This document shows positions 1 through 8,786 of a DNA stretch of 64,000 nucleotides, piece after piece. Position numbers and translations under genes: made by a program. Numbering within the stretch: position 1 is the first letter of the stretch; every line of letters starts with the position of its first letter. Source of the stretch: an uncultured Muribaculaceae bacterium (GTDB lineage Bacteria > Bacteroidota > Bacteroidia > Bacteroidales > Muribaculaceae); contig CAMXAZ010000005.1 in the NCBI GenBank assembly GCA_947179295.1, forward strand, positions 23,721 to 87,720, read 5' to 3'. The notes under the pieces were generated by a model. That model searched no databases. It saw nothing but the letters and a program-made list of their open reading frames with translations, and was not told the origin of the DNA.

Positions 1-306
1 CGTATTGGTAAAACCGGGGATATCAATCCCCTTCTCCTCGCTGAGCAGAGCAATCTTATGATAGTCAATAAGGAAAAGCAGAAAATGGCTGCAAGTCTTG
101 ATCTGCTTCTGACCCGTCAGGCCGTAGAGCTGCTCCTTAACATCCTGGTCTGTAATGTCAATCACAGAAAACTGCTGACCGTTGTAGCTCGTCGGAGTAT
201 TGCGGACAGCTTCATAGATCAAAGCCATCTGATCGTCGGTAATCGGCTCACGCTCATAACGGCGCACGGAGCGACGGTCCAAAAGTGTATCTTTCACATC
301 TTTCAT
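1..306 (-). CDS. Nitroreductase family protein (N-terminal part, runs off window)
   Basis: Reverse complement from ATG at 306 reads MKDVKDTLLDRRSVRRYEREPITDDQMALIYEAVRNTPTSYNGQQFSVIDITDQDVKEQLYGL..., a nitroreductase N-terminus; open to the window edge and absent from the ORF track. Confidence 0.8.
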   Translation of the reverse strand, partial: MKDVKDTLLDRRSVRRYEREPITDDQMALIYEAVRNTPTSYNGQQFSVIDITDQDVKEQLYGLTGQKQIKTCSHFLLFLIDYHKIALLSEEKGIDIPGFTNT

Positions 307-482
307 GTCAGGTAACCAAATTTATCAATAGTAGGGAGTATAGACGTTGATATGGCGGCATAATCCCGGATAGATCCGGATATATGTCGTTTAAACAAAC
401 ATCTAACCGAACTTGTTCACACCTGACACCCTTCATGACTCCGCTCTTGCACACCTCTGCCAAATCGACTAACTTTGTGCCT

Positions 483-1988
483 ATGGAACTCATCACCTCT
501 GAAAACATAATCCTCATCGGCTCCATCCTCCTGATAGCCGGAGTCCTCATCGGCAAATCGAGCTACCGCTTCGGGCTGCCGCTCCTGCTCATCTTCCTTC
601 TTGTCGGCATGGCCTTCGGCACCGACGGAGTCGGCATCCAGTTCAGCAACATGCACTCCGCCCAGTTCATAGGCATGATAGCCCTCTGCATCATCCTCTT
701 CTCAGGCGGCATGGGCACAAGGCTCTCGGCGATACGCCCCGTCATAGTCCCCGGACTCATACTCTCGACCATCGGAGTACTCCTCACCGCACTTCTCACC
801 GGACTGTTCATCTGGTGGCTCTCCGGCATGGACTGGACTAACATACATTTTGCCTTCATCCCATCCCTGCTCCTGGCAGCCACAATGTCATCCACAGACT
901 CCGCCTCGGTCTTCGGCATACTCGGCAGCCAGAAAGTGGGCCTGCGCAACCATCTGCGCCCCATGCTCGAACTCGAAAGCGGATCAAACGACCCGATGGC
1001 CTACATGCTCACCATCATCCTAATCGAAACCATCACCCTCGGCGGCGAACTCTCAGCCGGAACCATAATCCTTGAGCTGATCCTGCAGTTCGGAGTCGGC
1101 GCCGCCGGCGGATTCCTCATGGGCAAACTCACCCTGTGGCTCATAGGCGTCTACCGGCGCATCGACGCCAACGCCCAGTCAAAAGAAGACGCAGGGCAGG
1201 CCACATCAATGATCTCCATCCTCATGATCGGAGCCGTGTTCTTCACCTTCGCCATCACCACAGCCCTCGCCGGCAACGGCTATCTCGCCGTCTACATCTG
1301 CGGCATAGTCCTTGGCAACGCCACCCTCCCCAACCACCGCGGCATCACCAAATTTCTCGACGGCATGACATGGCTCGCACAAATCGTGGTCTTCCTCATG
1401 CTCGGCCTCCTCGTCAACCCCCATGAGATGATCGACGTAGCCGCCGTCTCCCTCCTCATCGGAATCTTCATGATCCTCATCGGACGCCCCCTGAGCATAT
1501 TCCTCTCCCTCGCCCCACTGCACAAAATCAGCCTTCGCTCCAAAGCCTTCATCTCCTGGGTAGGCCTTCGCGGAGCCGTCCCCATCATCTTCGCCACCTA
1601 CCCCGTAGTCTCCGGAATAGAAGGAGCCGGACAGATCTTCAATATCGTATTCTTCATCACCATCCTCTCCCTGCTCATCCAGGGCACCACAGTAATCACA
1701 GCCGCCCGCCGTCTCGACCTGATCTCCACCGACAACCCTGACAATGAAGACTTCGGCGTAGAACTCGCTGACGAACTCCCAACCTCCCTCCAGACCCTCA
1801 CCCTCACCCCCGACCATCTCGCCAAAGCCACCACCCTGCGCGACATGCAACTCCCCCCAGGCAGCCTCGTCATGATGATCCGCCGCGGCAACCGCTACAT
1901 AGTCCCCAACGGCACACGCCATCTCCAGCCAGGTGACACCCTCCTCATCATCAAGGAAGACAGCACAACCAATCCCGTAAAAGCATAG
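483..1988 (+). CDS. CPA1/CvrA-type K+(Na+)/H+ antiporter with C-terminal TrkA-C-like domain
   Basis: Many TM segments, conserved SGSNDPMAYMLT and SWVGLRGAVPI motifs, C-terminal PPGSLVMMIRRG...PGDTLLII as in TrkA-C. Start at 483 (MELITSEN) preferred over the upstream ATG. Confidence 0.85.
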   Translation: MELITSENIILIGSILLIAGVLIGKSSYRFGLPLLLIFLLVGMAFGTDGVGIQFSNMHSAQFIGMIALCIILFSGGMGTRLSAIRPVIVPGLILSTIGVLLTALLTGLFIWWLSGMDWTNIHFAFIPSLLLAATMSSTDSASVFGILGSQKVGLRNHLRPMLELESGSNDPMAYMLTIILIETITLGGELSAGTIILELILQFGVGAAGGFLMGKLTLWLIGVYRRIDANAQSKEDAGQATSMISILMIGAVFFTFAITTALAGNGYLAVYICGIVLGNATLPNHRGITKFLDGMTWLAQIVVFLMLGLLVNPHEMIDVAAVSLLIGIFMILIGRPLSIFLSLAPLHKISLRSKAFISWVGLRGAVPIIFATYPVVSGIEGAGQIFNIVFFITILSLLIQGTTVITAARRLDLISTDNPDNEDFGVELADELPTSLQTLTLTPDHLAKATTLRDMQLPPGSLVMMIRRGNRYIVPNGTRHLQPGDTLLIIKEDSTTNPVKA

Positions 1989-2152
1989 AGATACCCCGGC
2001 AGCAACCTCATCCTCCCCGCCAGAGAGGAGGATATAAAGAAATCCATCTGAGAACCCGGTCAAAATCACAGCATTGTAATATTCCGTAATATTCCGGATA
2101 AAAAAAATCGGCAAAAAAGCGCCTGACATATTTGACGGAAACAAAAAAATAC

Positions 2153-2161
2153 CTACCTTTG
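2153..2161 (+). promoter_or_regulatory. Bacteroidetes -7 element upstream of tRNA
   Basis: TACCTTTGC matches TAnnTTTG about 65 nt upstream of the tRNA. Confidence 0.5.
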
Positions 2162-2224
2162 CAACGCAAAACGCCTGAGGCCCCGTCAGCCCCGCAGTTG
2201 ACATCAGCCACAAACAAAAGGCAC

Positions 2225-2298
2225 GGTCCTATAGCTCAGTTGGTTAGAGCACCTGACTCATAATCAGGGAGTCCTTGGTTCAAGCCCAAGTGGGACCA
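2225..2298 (+). tRNA. tRNA with CAT anticodon (Met or lysidine-type Ile2)
   Basis: 7-bp acceptor stem GGTCCTA/TGGGACC, anticodon arm CCTGA-CTCATAA-TCAGG, T-arm TTGGTTCAAGCCCAA. Confidence 0.93.
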
Positions 2299-2299
2299 C
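2285..2299 (+). repeat. Left attachment-site repeat (attL candidate)
   Basis: CCCAAGTGGGACCAC at the tRNA 3' end; identical 15-mer at 18981-18995. Confidence 0.85.
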
Positions 2300-2323
2300 A
2301 ACAAGCGAAAGCAATTTGCGGAA

Positions 2324-2354
2324 GAATCCTGAAAATCAATGATTTTCAGGATTC
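2324..2354 (+). terminator. Terminator-like palindrome after tRNA
   Basis: GAATCCTGAAAATCA-A-TGATTTTCAGGATTC, perfect 15-bp arms. Confidence 0.55.
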
Positions 2355-2540
2355 TTTGCGTTTGTACTCCTGCGCAAAATCCGGCAGAACGAGGCACTTC
2401 GCGTTGGAGCATCCGTTGGACTTGATTTTTGGGCCGAATAGTCCAACAATTAGTATCTAAACCGCTGATTGACCTTTGATTGCCTGCGGTTTTCTCTTCT
2501 TGTCAAAGAACTATTGTTTAATCAAAAATGTTTATTTGAC

Positions 2541-3770
2541 ATGCAACAAAGAAAATCGACTTTCAGCATCCTCTTTTACATTAAGAGGAAGAAGCTGTTG
2601 AAAAACGGTGATGCGCCGGTGTATATGCGCGTCACTGTCGATGGCCGTTTCCTTGAAGCGTCCCTCAAACGAGGTGTGAACCCAAAGGTGTGGAATGAGA
2701 AGAAGCAGCGTTCCACTGGTCGCGACCGTCTGTCGCTCGAACTTAACGACTATCTGGACGATACATTGTCTAAGCTTCTCAAAATTCATCAGCGCTTTAT
2801 CGATGAGAAGAAAGTGATCAACCCTAAAACCATTCTTGATGAGTGGAACGGCAAGGTTGAGAAGCCTAAAATGCTCTGCGAAGTGTTCAAGGAAGACAAC
2901 AAGAAGTATCGCCAGCGTCTTGAGATTGGCGACGTGGTGCTAAATACCGTGTTACGCAACGAGAGAGCCGAGCGTTATCTCGGCGAGTTCATCCGCAAGA
3001 AATATAACGTGAATGATATACCATTCTCTTCCATCGACAATGCGTTTGTACGCGACTTCCATCTCTTCCTCCGCGTTGACAAAAAGCAGGAGCAGAACAC
3101 AGCCAACAAGTACTGCAAGATTCTTAAGCGAATCGTCACCCTTGCACTCGACAACAAATGGATGGAAATAAATCCGTTCCAAGGAATGCGGTTTCAGGCT
3201 AAGGCGACCAATCGTCAATTCCTTACCGAAAAGGAGCTTTCAACAATAATGAACAAGACATTCACCCTTGAACGTCTGAATATAGTCCGCGACATATTCG
3301 TGTTCTGTGCGCTGACCGGGCTGTCATTCTCAGATGTCGAAGGTTTGAAACCGGAACATGTTTCCGTTGACGATGATGGCAACTACTGGATTCACAAAGC
3401 TCGTCAGAAGACGAAGAACGTGTGCAGCATACCATATCTGGAGTCGGCACGTGAAATCGCTGATAGATATAAAGGACACCATCTTTGTGAATCCCGTGGA
3501 GTTCTCCTTCCGGTTATTTCCAATCAAAGGATGAATTCGTATCTTGGCGAAATTGCCGGTATATGTGGCATCGCCAAGCCTCTCACAATGCATATCGCCC
3601 GCCATTCATTTGCTTGTCTTGCACTTGCCAATGGCGTATCGATGGAGATTATCGCAAGAATGCTGGGACACTCCGACATCCGGACTACCAAAATCTATGC
3701 AAAAGTAATAGACAAATCCATTGCGGAACAGATAGGTGGTTTAGCTGCCAAATTCGGTTCTCAAAAATAA
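2541..3770 (+). CDS. Tyrosine site-specific recombinase / integrase
   Basis: Bacteroides-type N-terminal arm and SAM-like regions; catalytic motifs ALTGLSFSD, MHIARHSFA and MLGHSDIRTTKIYAKV. Start at MQQRKSTFSI. Confidence 0.95.
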   Translation: MQQRKSTFSILFYIKRKKLLKNGDAPVYMRVTVDGRFLEASLKRGVNPKVWNEKKQRSTGRDRLSLELNDYLDDTLSKLLKIHQRFIDEKKVINPKTILDEWNGKVEKPKMLCEVFKEDNKKYRQRLEIGDVVLNTVLRNERAERYLGEFIRKKYNVNDIPFSSIDNAFVRDFHLFLRVDKKQEQNTANKYCKILKRIVTLALDNKWMEINPFQGMRFQAKATNRQFLTEKELSTIMNKTFTLERLNIVRDIFVFCALTGLSFSDVEGLKPEHVSVDDDGNYWIHKARQKTKNVCSIPYLESAREIADRYKGHHLCESRGVLLPVISNQRMNSYLGEIAGICGIAKPLTMHIARHSFACLALANGVSMEIIARMLGHSDIRTTKIYAKVIDKSIAEQIGGLAAKFGSQK

Positions 3771-3833
3771 TCATATATCATATAATATCACAATCCACCC
3801 CGGCCGCTTTTCCACAGTCGGGGTGGATTGTGT

Positions 3834-4136
3834 CTAATCGTCAGTTCTGAATGGCGGGAGATAGTAGCGTTGCAGAAATTGCTCGATTTCTTTCTCGTCG
3901 TATAGTATCTTGCCGGGGAGATCGTAATATCCGAACTCGCCTTTGGCCCGATAGTTGGCAAGCGTCCGCCTGCTCACGTTGAGAATATCCCCAAGCTGCC
4001 TGTCCGTGATGTATCGTCCGTGATTGTAATCTCCGCATAGCTCGTCAATGTCGCGTATTCCGTCATCGAGTCTGTCAAGTGCGTGGAATATACGGGCGAT
4101 TTCATCACCGGATATAGTCTGAATGTTATCCGCCAT
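3834..4136 (-). CDS. Helix-turn-helix protein (element-encoded excisionase/regulator type)
   Basis: YITDRQLGDILNVSRRTLANYRAKGEFGYYDLPGKILYDEKEIEQFL resembles the MerR/excisionase-like HTH of Bacteroides elements. Confidence 0.7.
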   Translation of the reverse strand: MADNIQTISGDEIARIFHALDRLDDGIRDIDELCGDYNHGRYITDRQLGDILNVSRRTLANYRAKGEFGYYDLPGKILYDEKEIEQFLQRYYLPPFRTDD

Positions 4137-4440
4137 CCTTTCTGTATGACTTGGAGATGAAACGGTCAATTTCTTTAAGCGGATACATCACCTTGCCGTC
4201 AATGATGGTGTAGCCGATTTTGCCGGAGGAGCGCAGCGACTGCAACGACCGTTTTCCGCGTTGGAGAAGTCTCTGCGCCCTTTCATTGTCAACCCAGTTG
4301 CCGAGTGGATGGCAGCCGAGGTTGCCCATTGCCAATTCAATCTTTGCCGAATACTCCGTTATCCGTGCTACAATGGCATTGAATATGGCGCGTTCAATAA
4401 GAATGTAGTCCATGACATTTTTGAAGATAATATTAAACAT
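4126..4440 (-). CDS. Helix-turn-helix domain protein of mobile-element type
   Basis: WVDNERAQRLLQRGKRSLQSLRSSGKIGYTIIDGKVMYPLKEIDRFI; overlaps the downstream HTH gene. Start could be internal. Confidence 0.7.
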   Translation of the reverse strand: MFNIIFKNVMDYILIERAIFNAIVARITEYSAKIELAMGNLGCHPLGNWVDNERAQRLLQRGKRSLQSLRSSGKIGYTIIDGKVMYPLKEIDRFISKSYRKDGG

Positions 4441-4626
4441 ATTGTTTGCCCGGCTTTATAGCCGTGTCCGGGTCTATTCTGCCTGAATCATTTGAACCGG
4501 CATATAAATTGCGCTCAGGCATCGTTCCGGATTCAAAACCTGTCACATCCGTCTGTCGCCGGACAGCTATTCACACACCTACTTGTGTCTAGCGACATTG
4601 GTCGACAGTCATAACCGGTTGTTGCA

Positions 4627-4758
4627 ACGTTGATATGTTGTAACGTCATAACGTTGGTACATTAGGACGTTGGAACGTTTGGACATTATTATGTTGTAAC
4701 ATTGGAACGTTATGACGTTGCGATGTTGCAACGCTATTACGTTGGCACTCTGTGACAT
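4627..4758. repeat. Degenerate tandem array with strict 8-bp period (consensus ACGTTGnn)
   Basis: ACGTT-like cores start at 4627, 4635, 4643, 4651, 4659, 4667, 4675, 4683, 4691, 4699, 4707, 4715, 4723, 4731, 4739, with weaker matches at 4747 and 4755; no indels. Confidence 0.8.
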
Positions 4759-5155
4759 GCAGACAGGGATGGATATTTGTCTGTATGCGGATGTCTCATC
4801 ATCACTCTGCCGTCGTCAGCATTTGTGCCTCTGTGCAAGTAGAACGACATCTATGCTCAAAAAGATTTCTGATTGCCAGGTAGTTCCCGACTTTTCCAAT
4901 ATATTTCTCAACTTTTCCCAACTTTTTTATTTCGATGGCTATTGTTCCTGCAATATATGTTATAAAATGTACGCCTGCCACGCATAAAGTCGCAGGAGGA
5001 ACGCGCATTTATATCAAGGATGCTCGGCAAGAACCGGCACCCGGCTTCCTTTCATTGCGTCATACATAATATGACAGTGTGCTGATTTTTGCGTTGTTCT
5101 CTAATTCAATCTTCTGATTATCAGTTTGGATATTCACATGAACATGGCAAGGTAT

Positions 5156-5193
5156 GTTTTACGCAGCACAAAATTAGATTTGCTGCGTAAAAC
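5156..5193. promoter_or_regulatory. oriT-like inverted repeat upstream of mob gene
   Basis: GTTTTACGCAGCA-12 nt-TGCTGCGTAAAAC, perfect 13-bp arms, about 95 bp upstream of the mobilization-type gene. Confidence 0.5.
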
Positions 5194-5288
5194 CCTTGCA
5201 TGTGATGGTTGCGATTACTCCAAAGTCGTAATCTCCATAAAGAAACCTGCGGTTGGCAGTTTCCAGCCATAACACAAAAATATACCCA

Positions 5289-5717
5289 ATGAAACAAGAA
5301 ATCAAGAAATCAGGGCGACCGCCCAAAACAGATGCAAATACTTTCCGTTGCTCAGTAAACTTCAATGCCACCGAAGAGGCTGCCCTCATGGCAATGCACG
5401 AACAATCAGGAGTAGCATCACTATCATCTTTTATAAAGATGCAGCTTTTTGGCAAGACTTTCAAGATTCACCATATTGACGATAATGCTCGTATCTTCAT
5501 TGATAAGCTTTCCTCTCTCAACGCCCATTACCGAACTATAGGTGTAGAATATAACTTTGTGGTTAAGCAACTCCGCCAACACTTCACTGAAAAGAAAGCA
5601 ATGCAGGCCCTCTATAAACTGGAACAAGCCATCATCTCGCTCGTAAAAGTGAACCGCCAAATTGTCTCGCTCGCCAATGACTTTGATGCCTATTGGCGAG
5701 AAAAAGACCGGAATTAG
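5289..5717 (+). CDS. Mobilization accessory protein (ribbon-helix-helix MobC/BmgB-like)
   Basis: KKSGRPPKTDANTFRCSVNFNATEEAALMAMHEQSGVASLSSFIKMQLFG typical of RHH relaxosome accessory proteins of Bacteroides elements. Confidence 0.7.
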   Translation: MKQEIKKSGRPPKTDANTFRCSVNFNATEEAALMAMHEQSGVASLSSFIKMQLFGKTFKIHHIDDNARIFIDKLSSLNAHYRTIGVEYNFVVKQLRQHFTEKKAMQALYKLEQAIISLVKVNRQIVSLANDFDAYWREKDRN

Positions 5718-5784
5718 CACCCCTATACATCTGAAATGTAATATGTTTCACAACATAATCTTTTGTCAATTAAAGAATTCTTTG

Positions 5785-5793
5785 TAACTTTGC
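5785..5793 (+). promoter_or_regulatory. Bacteroidetes -7 element for the XRE-hsdMSR operon
   Basis: TAACTTTGC about 24 nt upstream of the XRE start codon. Confidence 0.55.
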
Positions 5794-5816
5794 AAATAAC
5801 ATCAAGAAATTGTCCC

Positions 5817-6050
5817 ATGTCAACAGAAACAATAGATATAGATATTGAGCGAATCAATCGACTAAAAGTAGTTTTAGCCGAGAAAAATAGAAAAGGCAAA
5901 TGGCTCGCTGAGCAATTAGGCAAAAATGAAGCCACCGTCTCAAGATGGTGCTCAAATACTGCGCAGCCTTCATTGGAAATGTTAGTGAGAATTGCATCTA
6001 TTCTTAATGTTGATCCTCGGCAACTGTTAAATGGCAATAATATTGATTGA
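5817..6050 (+). CDS. XRE-family HTH regulator
   Basis: KGKWLAEQLGKNEATVSRWCSNTAQPSLEMLVRIASILNVDPRQLL; directly upstream of hsdM. Confidence 0.85.
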   Translation: MSTETIDIDIERINRLKVVLAEKNRKGKWLAEQLGKNEATVSRWCSNTAQPSLEMLVRIASILNVDPRQLLNGNNID

Positions 6051-6052
6051 TT

Positions 6053-7639
6053 ATGGCTAAGAAAACGACTCCTAAAAAGCAGAAAGAGGAAGTCCTCGAA
6101 GATATATTGTTCAGTTGCCGCGATTCCCTTCGCGGTCGCGCCGCTCTTAGTGATAAGCGCGATATGGTTCTTACGCTCGTTTTTCTCAAATTCATATCCG
6201 AGCGATACCATGACCGCTGTAAGGAAATTCGAGAGGAAAATGCCGATGACCCTGAATATGCCGAAATGCTTATCTCCCAAAAGCGCACCGCTTTTGGAGA
6301 AAAGGGAGTTTTTATGCTAACGCCAGAAACGGATTGGGAGTCTCTAAAACTTACTGCGCCAAACAAACTTGCTGTAGCTCTTGATGATGCTGCTTCAAAA
6401 CTCATGGAGTCCGAACCTAAGTTAAAAAATGCGTTGCCTGCAGCCTTATTTGTCAACTCCGGTACTGAGGGTAATGTTATCAAAGAGGTAATGGACGAAA
6501 TAGACAAGATTACTCACAAAAAATTCAGAGAAAAAGATTTAATTGGTCGAGTCTATGAATACTTCTTACAGGCGTATGCAATTCAGGCGAAAGATAGCAA
6601 GGAGGATGGCGAGTTCTATACTCCCCACTCTATCGTAGAACTCATTGCCACACTTATTGAACCGTTCGATGGCACTCTATATGATCCTTGTTGTGGTTCT
6701 GGAGGTATGTTTGTGCAGTGCGCAAAATTCGTTGAGCAGCATGGTGGGAACTCACTTAATGTAAGTGTTTACGGTCAGGAATCCGATCCTACGACCTACC
6801 GTCTTGCCAAAATGAATCTTGCTGTACGCGGCATTGAGTATAACTTGGGTGATCGCCACGCTTCAACGTTTACACACGATATGCACCGTGGACGTACTTT
6901 TGACTATATAATGGCAAATCCTCCCTTCAACCTTAAAAGGTGGTATGAATCATCCTTAGAAAACGATGTTCGTTGGAAGGGTTACGGTCGTCCGCCGGAG
7001 AGTAATGCTAATTATGCTTGGATTCTCCATATGCTCTCCAAACTCAAAGAGGGTAAAGGCCGCGCCGGTTTCTTACTTGCTAATGGTGCTCTTGACGATG
7101 AAGACACGGTTAAGATTCGTGAAAATCTTATCAAAGAAGATAAGATTGAGGCTATTATCGTGTTGCCACGCGAAATGTTTTATGCCACAGACATTTCCGT
7201 TACCCTTTGGATTCTGAACGAAAACAAGCGTGGTGGAATTGAAAATGGCCGTAAACTTCGCAACCGCAAGAATGAAATTCTTTTCGTTGACCTGCGCTCT
7301 TGGAGCGAAAACGTATACGAAAAGAAATATGTAAAACTCTCCGACGAACAAATTGCTGCGGCACACAAGATTTACTCTGATTGGCAGACCGATGCTGAGG
7401 CGTACAATTATGCAAAGCCAGAGTTATATCGTGCCGTTGGGTTAGACACACTTGAGGCGAATGGATGGAGCCTTATACCGAGCCGATATATTGAGTTTGT
7501 TGATCGCGACAACGAACTTGATTATGATTCTGTGCTTGCTGATGCAGGAGCTAAGATAAAAGACCTTCTCGAGCGACAGGGCGAAAACCATTCTTTACTC
7601 ATTAACGCATTCAATACCATAGGATATGACGCAGAGTAA
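6053..7639 (+). CDS. hsdM: Type I restriction-modification DNA methyltransferase subunit
   Basis: FYTPHSIVELIATLI, DPCCGSGGMFVQ, IMANPPFN motifs. Confidence 0.95.
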   Translation: MAKKTTPKKQKEEVLEDILFSCRDSLRGRAALSDKRDMVLTLVFLKFISERYHDRCKEIREENADDPEYAEMLISQKRTAFGEKGVFMLTPETDWESLKLTAPNKLAVALDDAASKLMESEPKLKNALPAALFVNSGTEGNVIKEVMDEIDKITHKKFREKDLIGRVYEYFLQAYAIQAKDSKEDGEFYTPHSIVELIATLIEPFDGTLYDPCCGSGGMFVQCAKFVEQHGGNSLNVSVYGQESDPTTYRLAKMNLAVRGIEYNLGDRHASTFTHDMHRGRTFDYIMANPPFNLKRWYESSLENDVRWKGYGRPPESNANYAWILHMLSKLKEGKGRAGFLLANGALDDEDTVKIRENLIKEDKIEAIIVLPREMFYATDISVTLWILNENKRGGIENGRKLRNRKNEILFVDLRSWSENVYEKKYVKLSDEQIAAAHKIYSDWQTDAEAYNYAKPELYRAVGLDTLEANGWSLIPSRYIEFVDRDNELDYDSVLADAGAKIKDLLERQGENHSLLINAFNTIGYDAE

Positions 7640-8786
7640 GGAAATCCGCTGGGTGAAACTTGGCGATTTTATTCATCAGCTAGATGAAAGAAATCGTGAT
7701 AATACTTTTACTTTAGAAAATCTTAGAGGTTTAAGTATTAACAAAACATTTATACCGACCAAAGCAAATATGGATGGGGTTTCGTTAACTCCATATAAAC
7801 TTGTACCTCCACTCTCTTTCTGCTATGTTACTATTACTTCTCGAAATAGTGACAAAATTACACTCGCCCTTAATGAATCCAAGAATACATACATAGTATC
7901 TTCCTCATATATTGTTTTTTATTGCATTCCGAACAAGAAACTGCTTCCAGAATATTTGTTTCTATGGTTTAATATGCCTGAATTTGACCGATATGCTCGT
8001 TATAATTCTTGGGGAAGTGCCAGGGAAGCCTTCTCTTGGGATTCAATGAAACTTGTAGAAATACCAATTCCCTATAAGAATGGGGAGCCGGATGTGGAGC
8101 GTCAGCAAGAGGTAGTGGATATTTGGCAAGGTCTTCGCCGCCTCAAAGAGGAAAATGAAGCAATCGCGAAACCTCTACTTGACCTATGCCAAGCTAAAAT
8201 GGATGAACTGAAACACTCCGCTCCAATGGTTACCATAGAAGAATATCTTGAAGAGGTTAATGTTCGTAATTCAGACAATATTTATACACTTGATAATCTT
8301 AAAGGCGTAAGTATTGAAAAGATGTTTATCACAAGCAAGGCAAATATGGAAGGGGTATCTCTTACTCCTTACAAGGTCGTCAAGCCTTTAGATTTCTGTT
8401 ATGTGAACATTACATCTCGTAATGGTGAAAAGATTACATTAGCACTCAATCAATCTGAGGATAACTACATAGTTTCTTCCAGTTATACGGTTTTCCGTTT
8501 AAAAAATTACGAAATATTTGACCCAACATATCTTTTCCTTTGGTTTTCTCGTCCTGAATTTGACCGCTATGCTAGATTTAATTCTTGGGGAAGTGCTCGT
8601 GAATCTTTTTCGTGGAATGAGATGCTGAGAGTAAAGGTTCCAAAACCATCCATTGAAATTCAACAGGCTATCGTTGACATCTACCATTGTGCTCGTCGCG
8701 CCAAAGATATCGCCGAAGAAGCTAATCAACAACTAAAATCAAATTGTCCTGCTCTAATGCAGTACATAATACATTCCGCAGTATGA
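7626..8786 (+). CDS. hsdS: Type I restriction-modification specificity subunit with two near-identical target recognition domains
   Basis: Located between hsdM and hsdR, overlapping both; two copies of an approximately 120-aa TRD (SITSRN..KITLALN.S...YIVSSSY.VF...PEFDRYAR.NSWGSARE.FSW). Confidence 0.9.
   Translation: MTQSKEIRWVKLGDFIHQLDERNRDNTFTLENLRGLSINKTFIPTKANMDGVSLTPYKLVPPLSFCYVTITSRNSDKITLALNESKNTYIVSSSYIVFYCIPNKKLLPEYLFLWFNMPEFDRYARYNSWGSAREAFSWDSMKLVEIPIPYKNGEPDVERQQEVVDIWQGLRRLKEENEAIAKPLLDLCQAKMDELKHSAPMVTIEEYLEEVNVRNSDNIYTLDNLKGVSIEKMFITSKANMEGVSLTPYKVVKPLDFCYVNITSRNGEKITLALNQSEDNYIVSSSYTVFRLKNYEIFDPTYLFLWFSRPEFDRYARFNSWGSARESFSWNEMLRVKVPKPSIEIQQAIVDIYHCARRAKDIAEEANQQLKSNCPALMQYIIHSAV

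Noticed and set aside
1206-2213. 335-aa minus-strand ORF opposite the antiporter gene
   Set aside because: Acidic/glycine-rich translation typical of antisense of a high-GC3 gene; the plus-strand antiporter explains the region.
4712-4987. 91-aa ORF overlapping the 8-bp array
   Set aside because: No plausible domain; begins within the repeat array and overlaps a conflicting minus-strand ORF.
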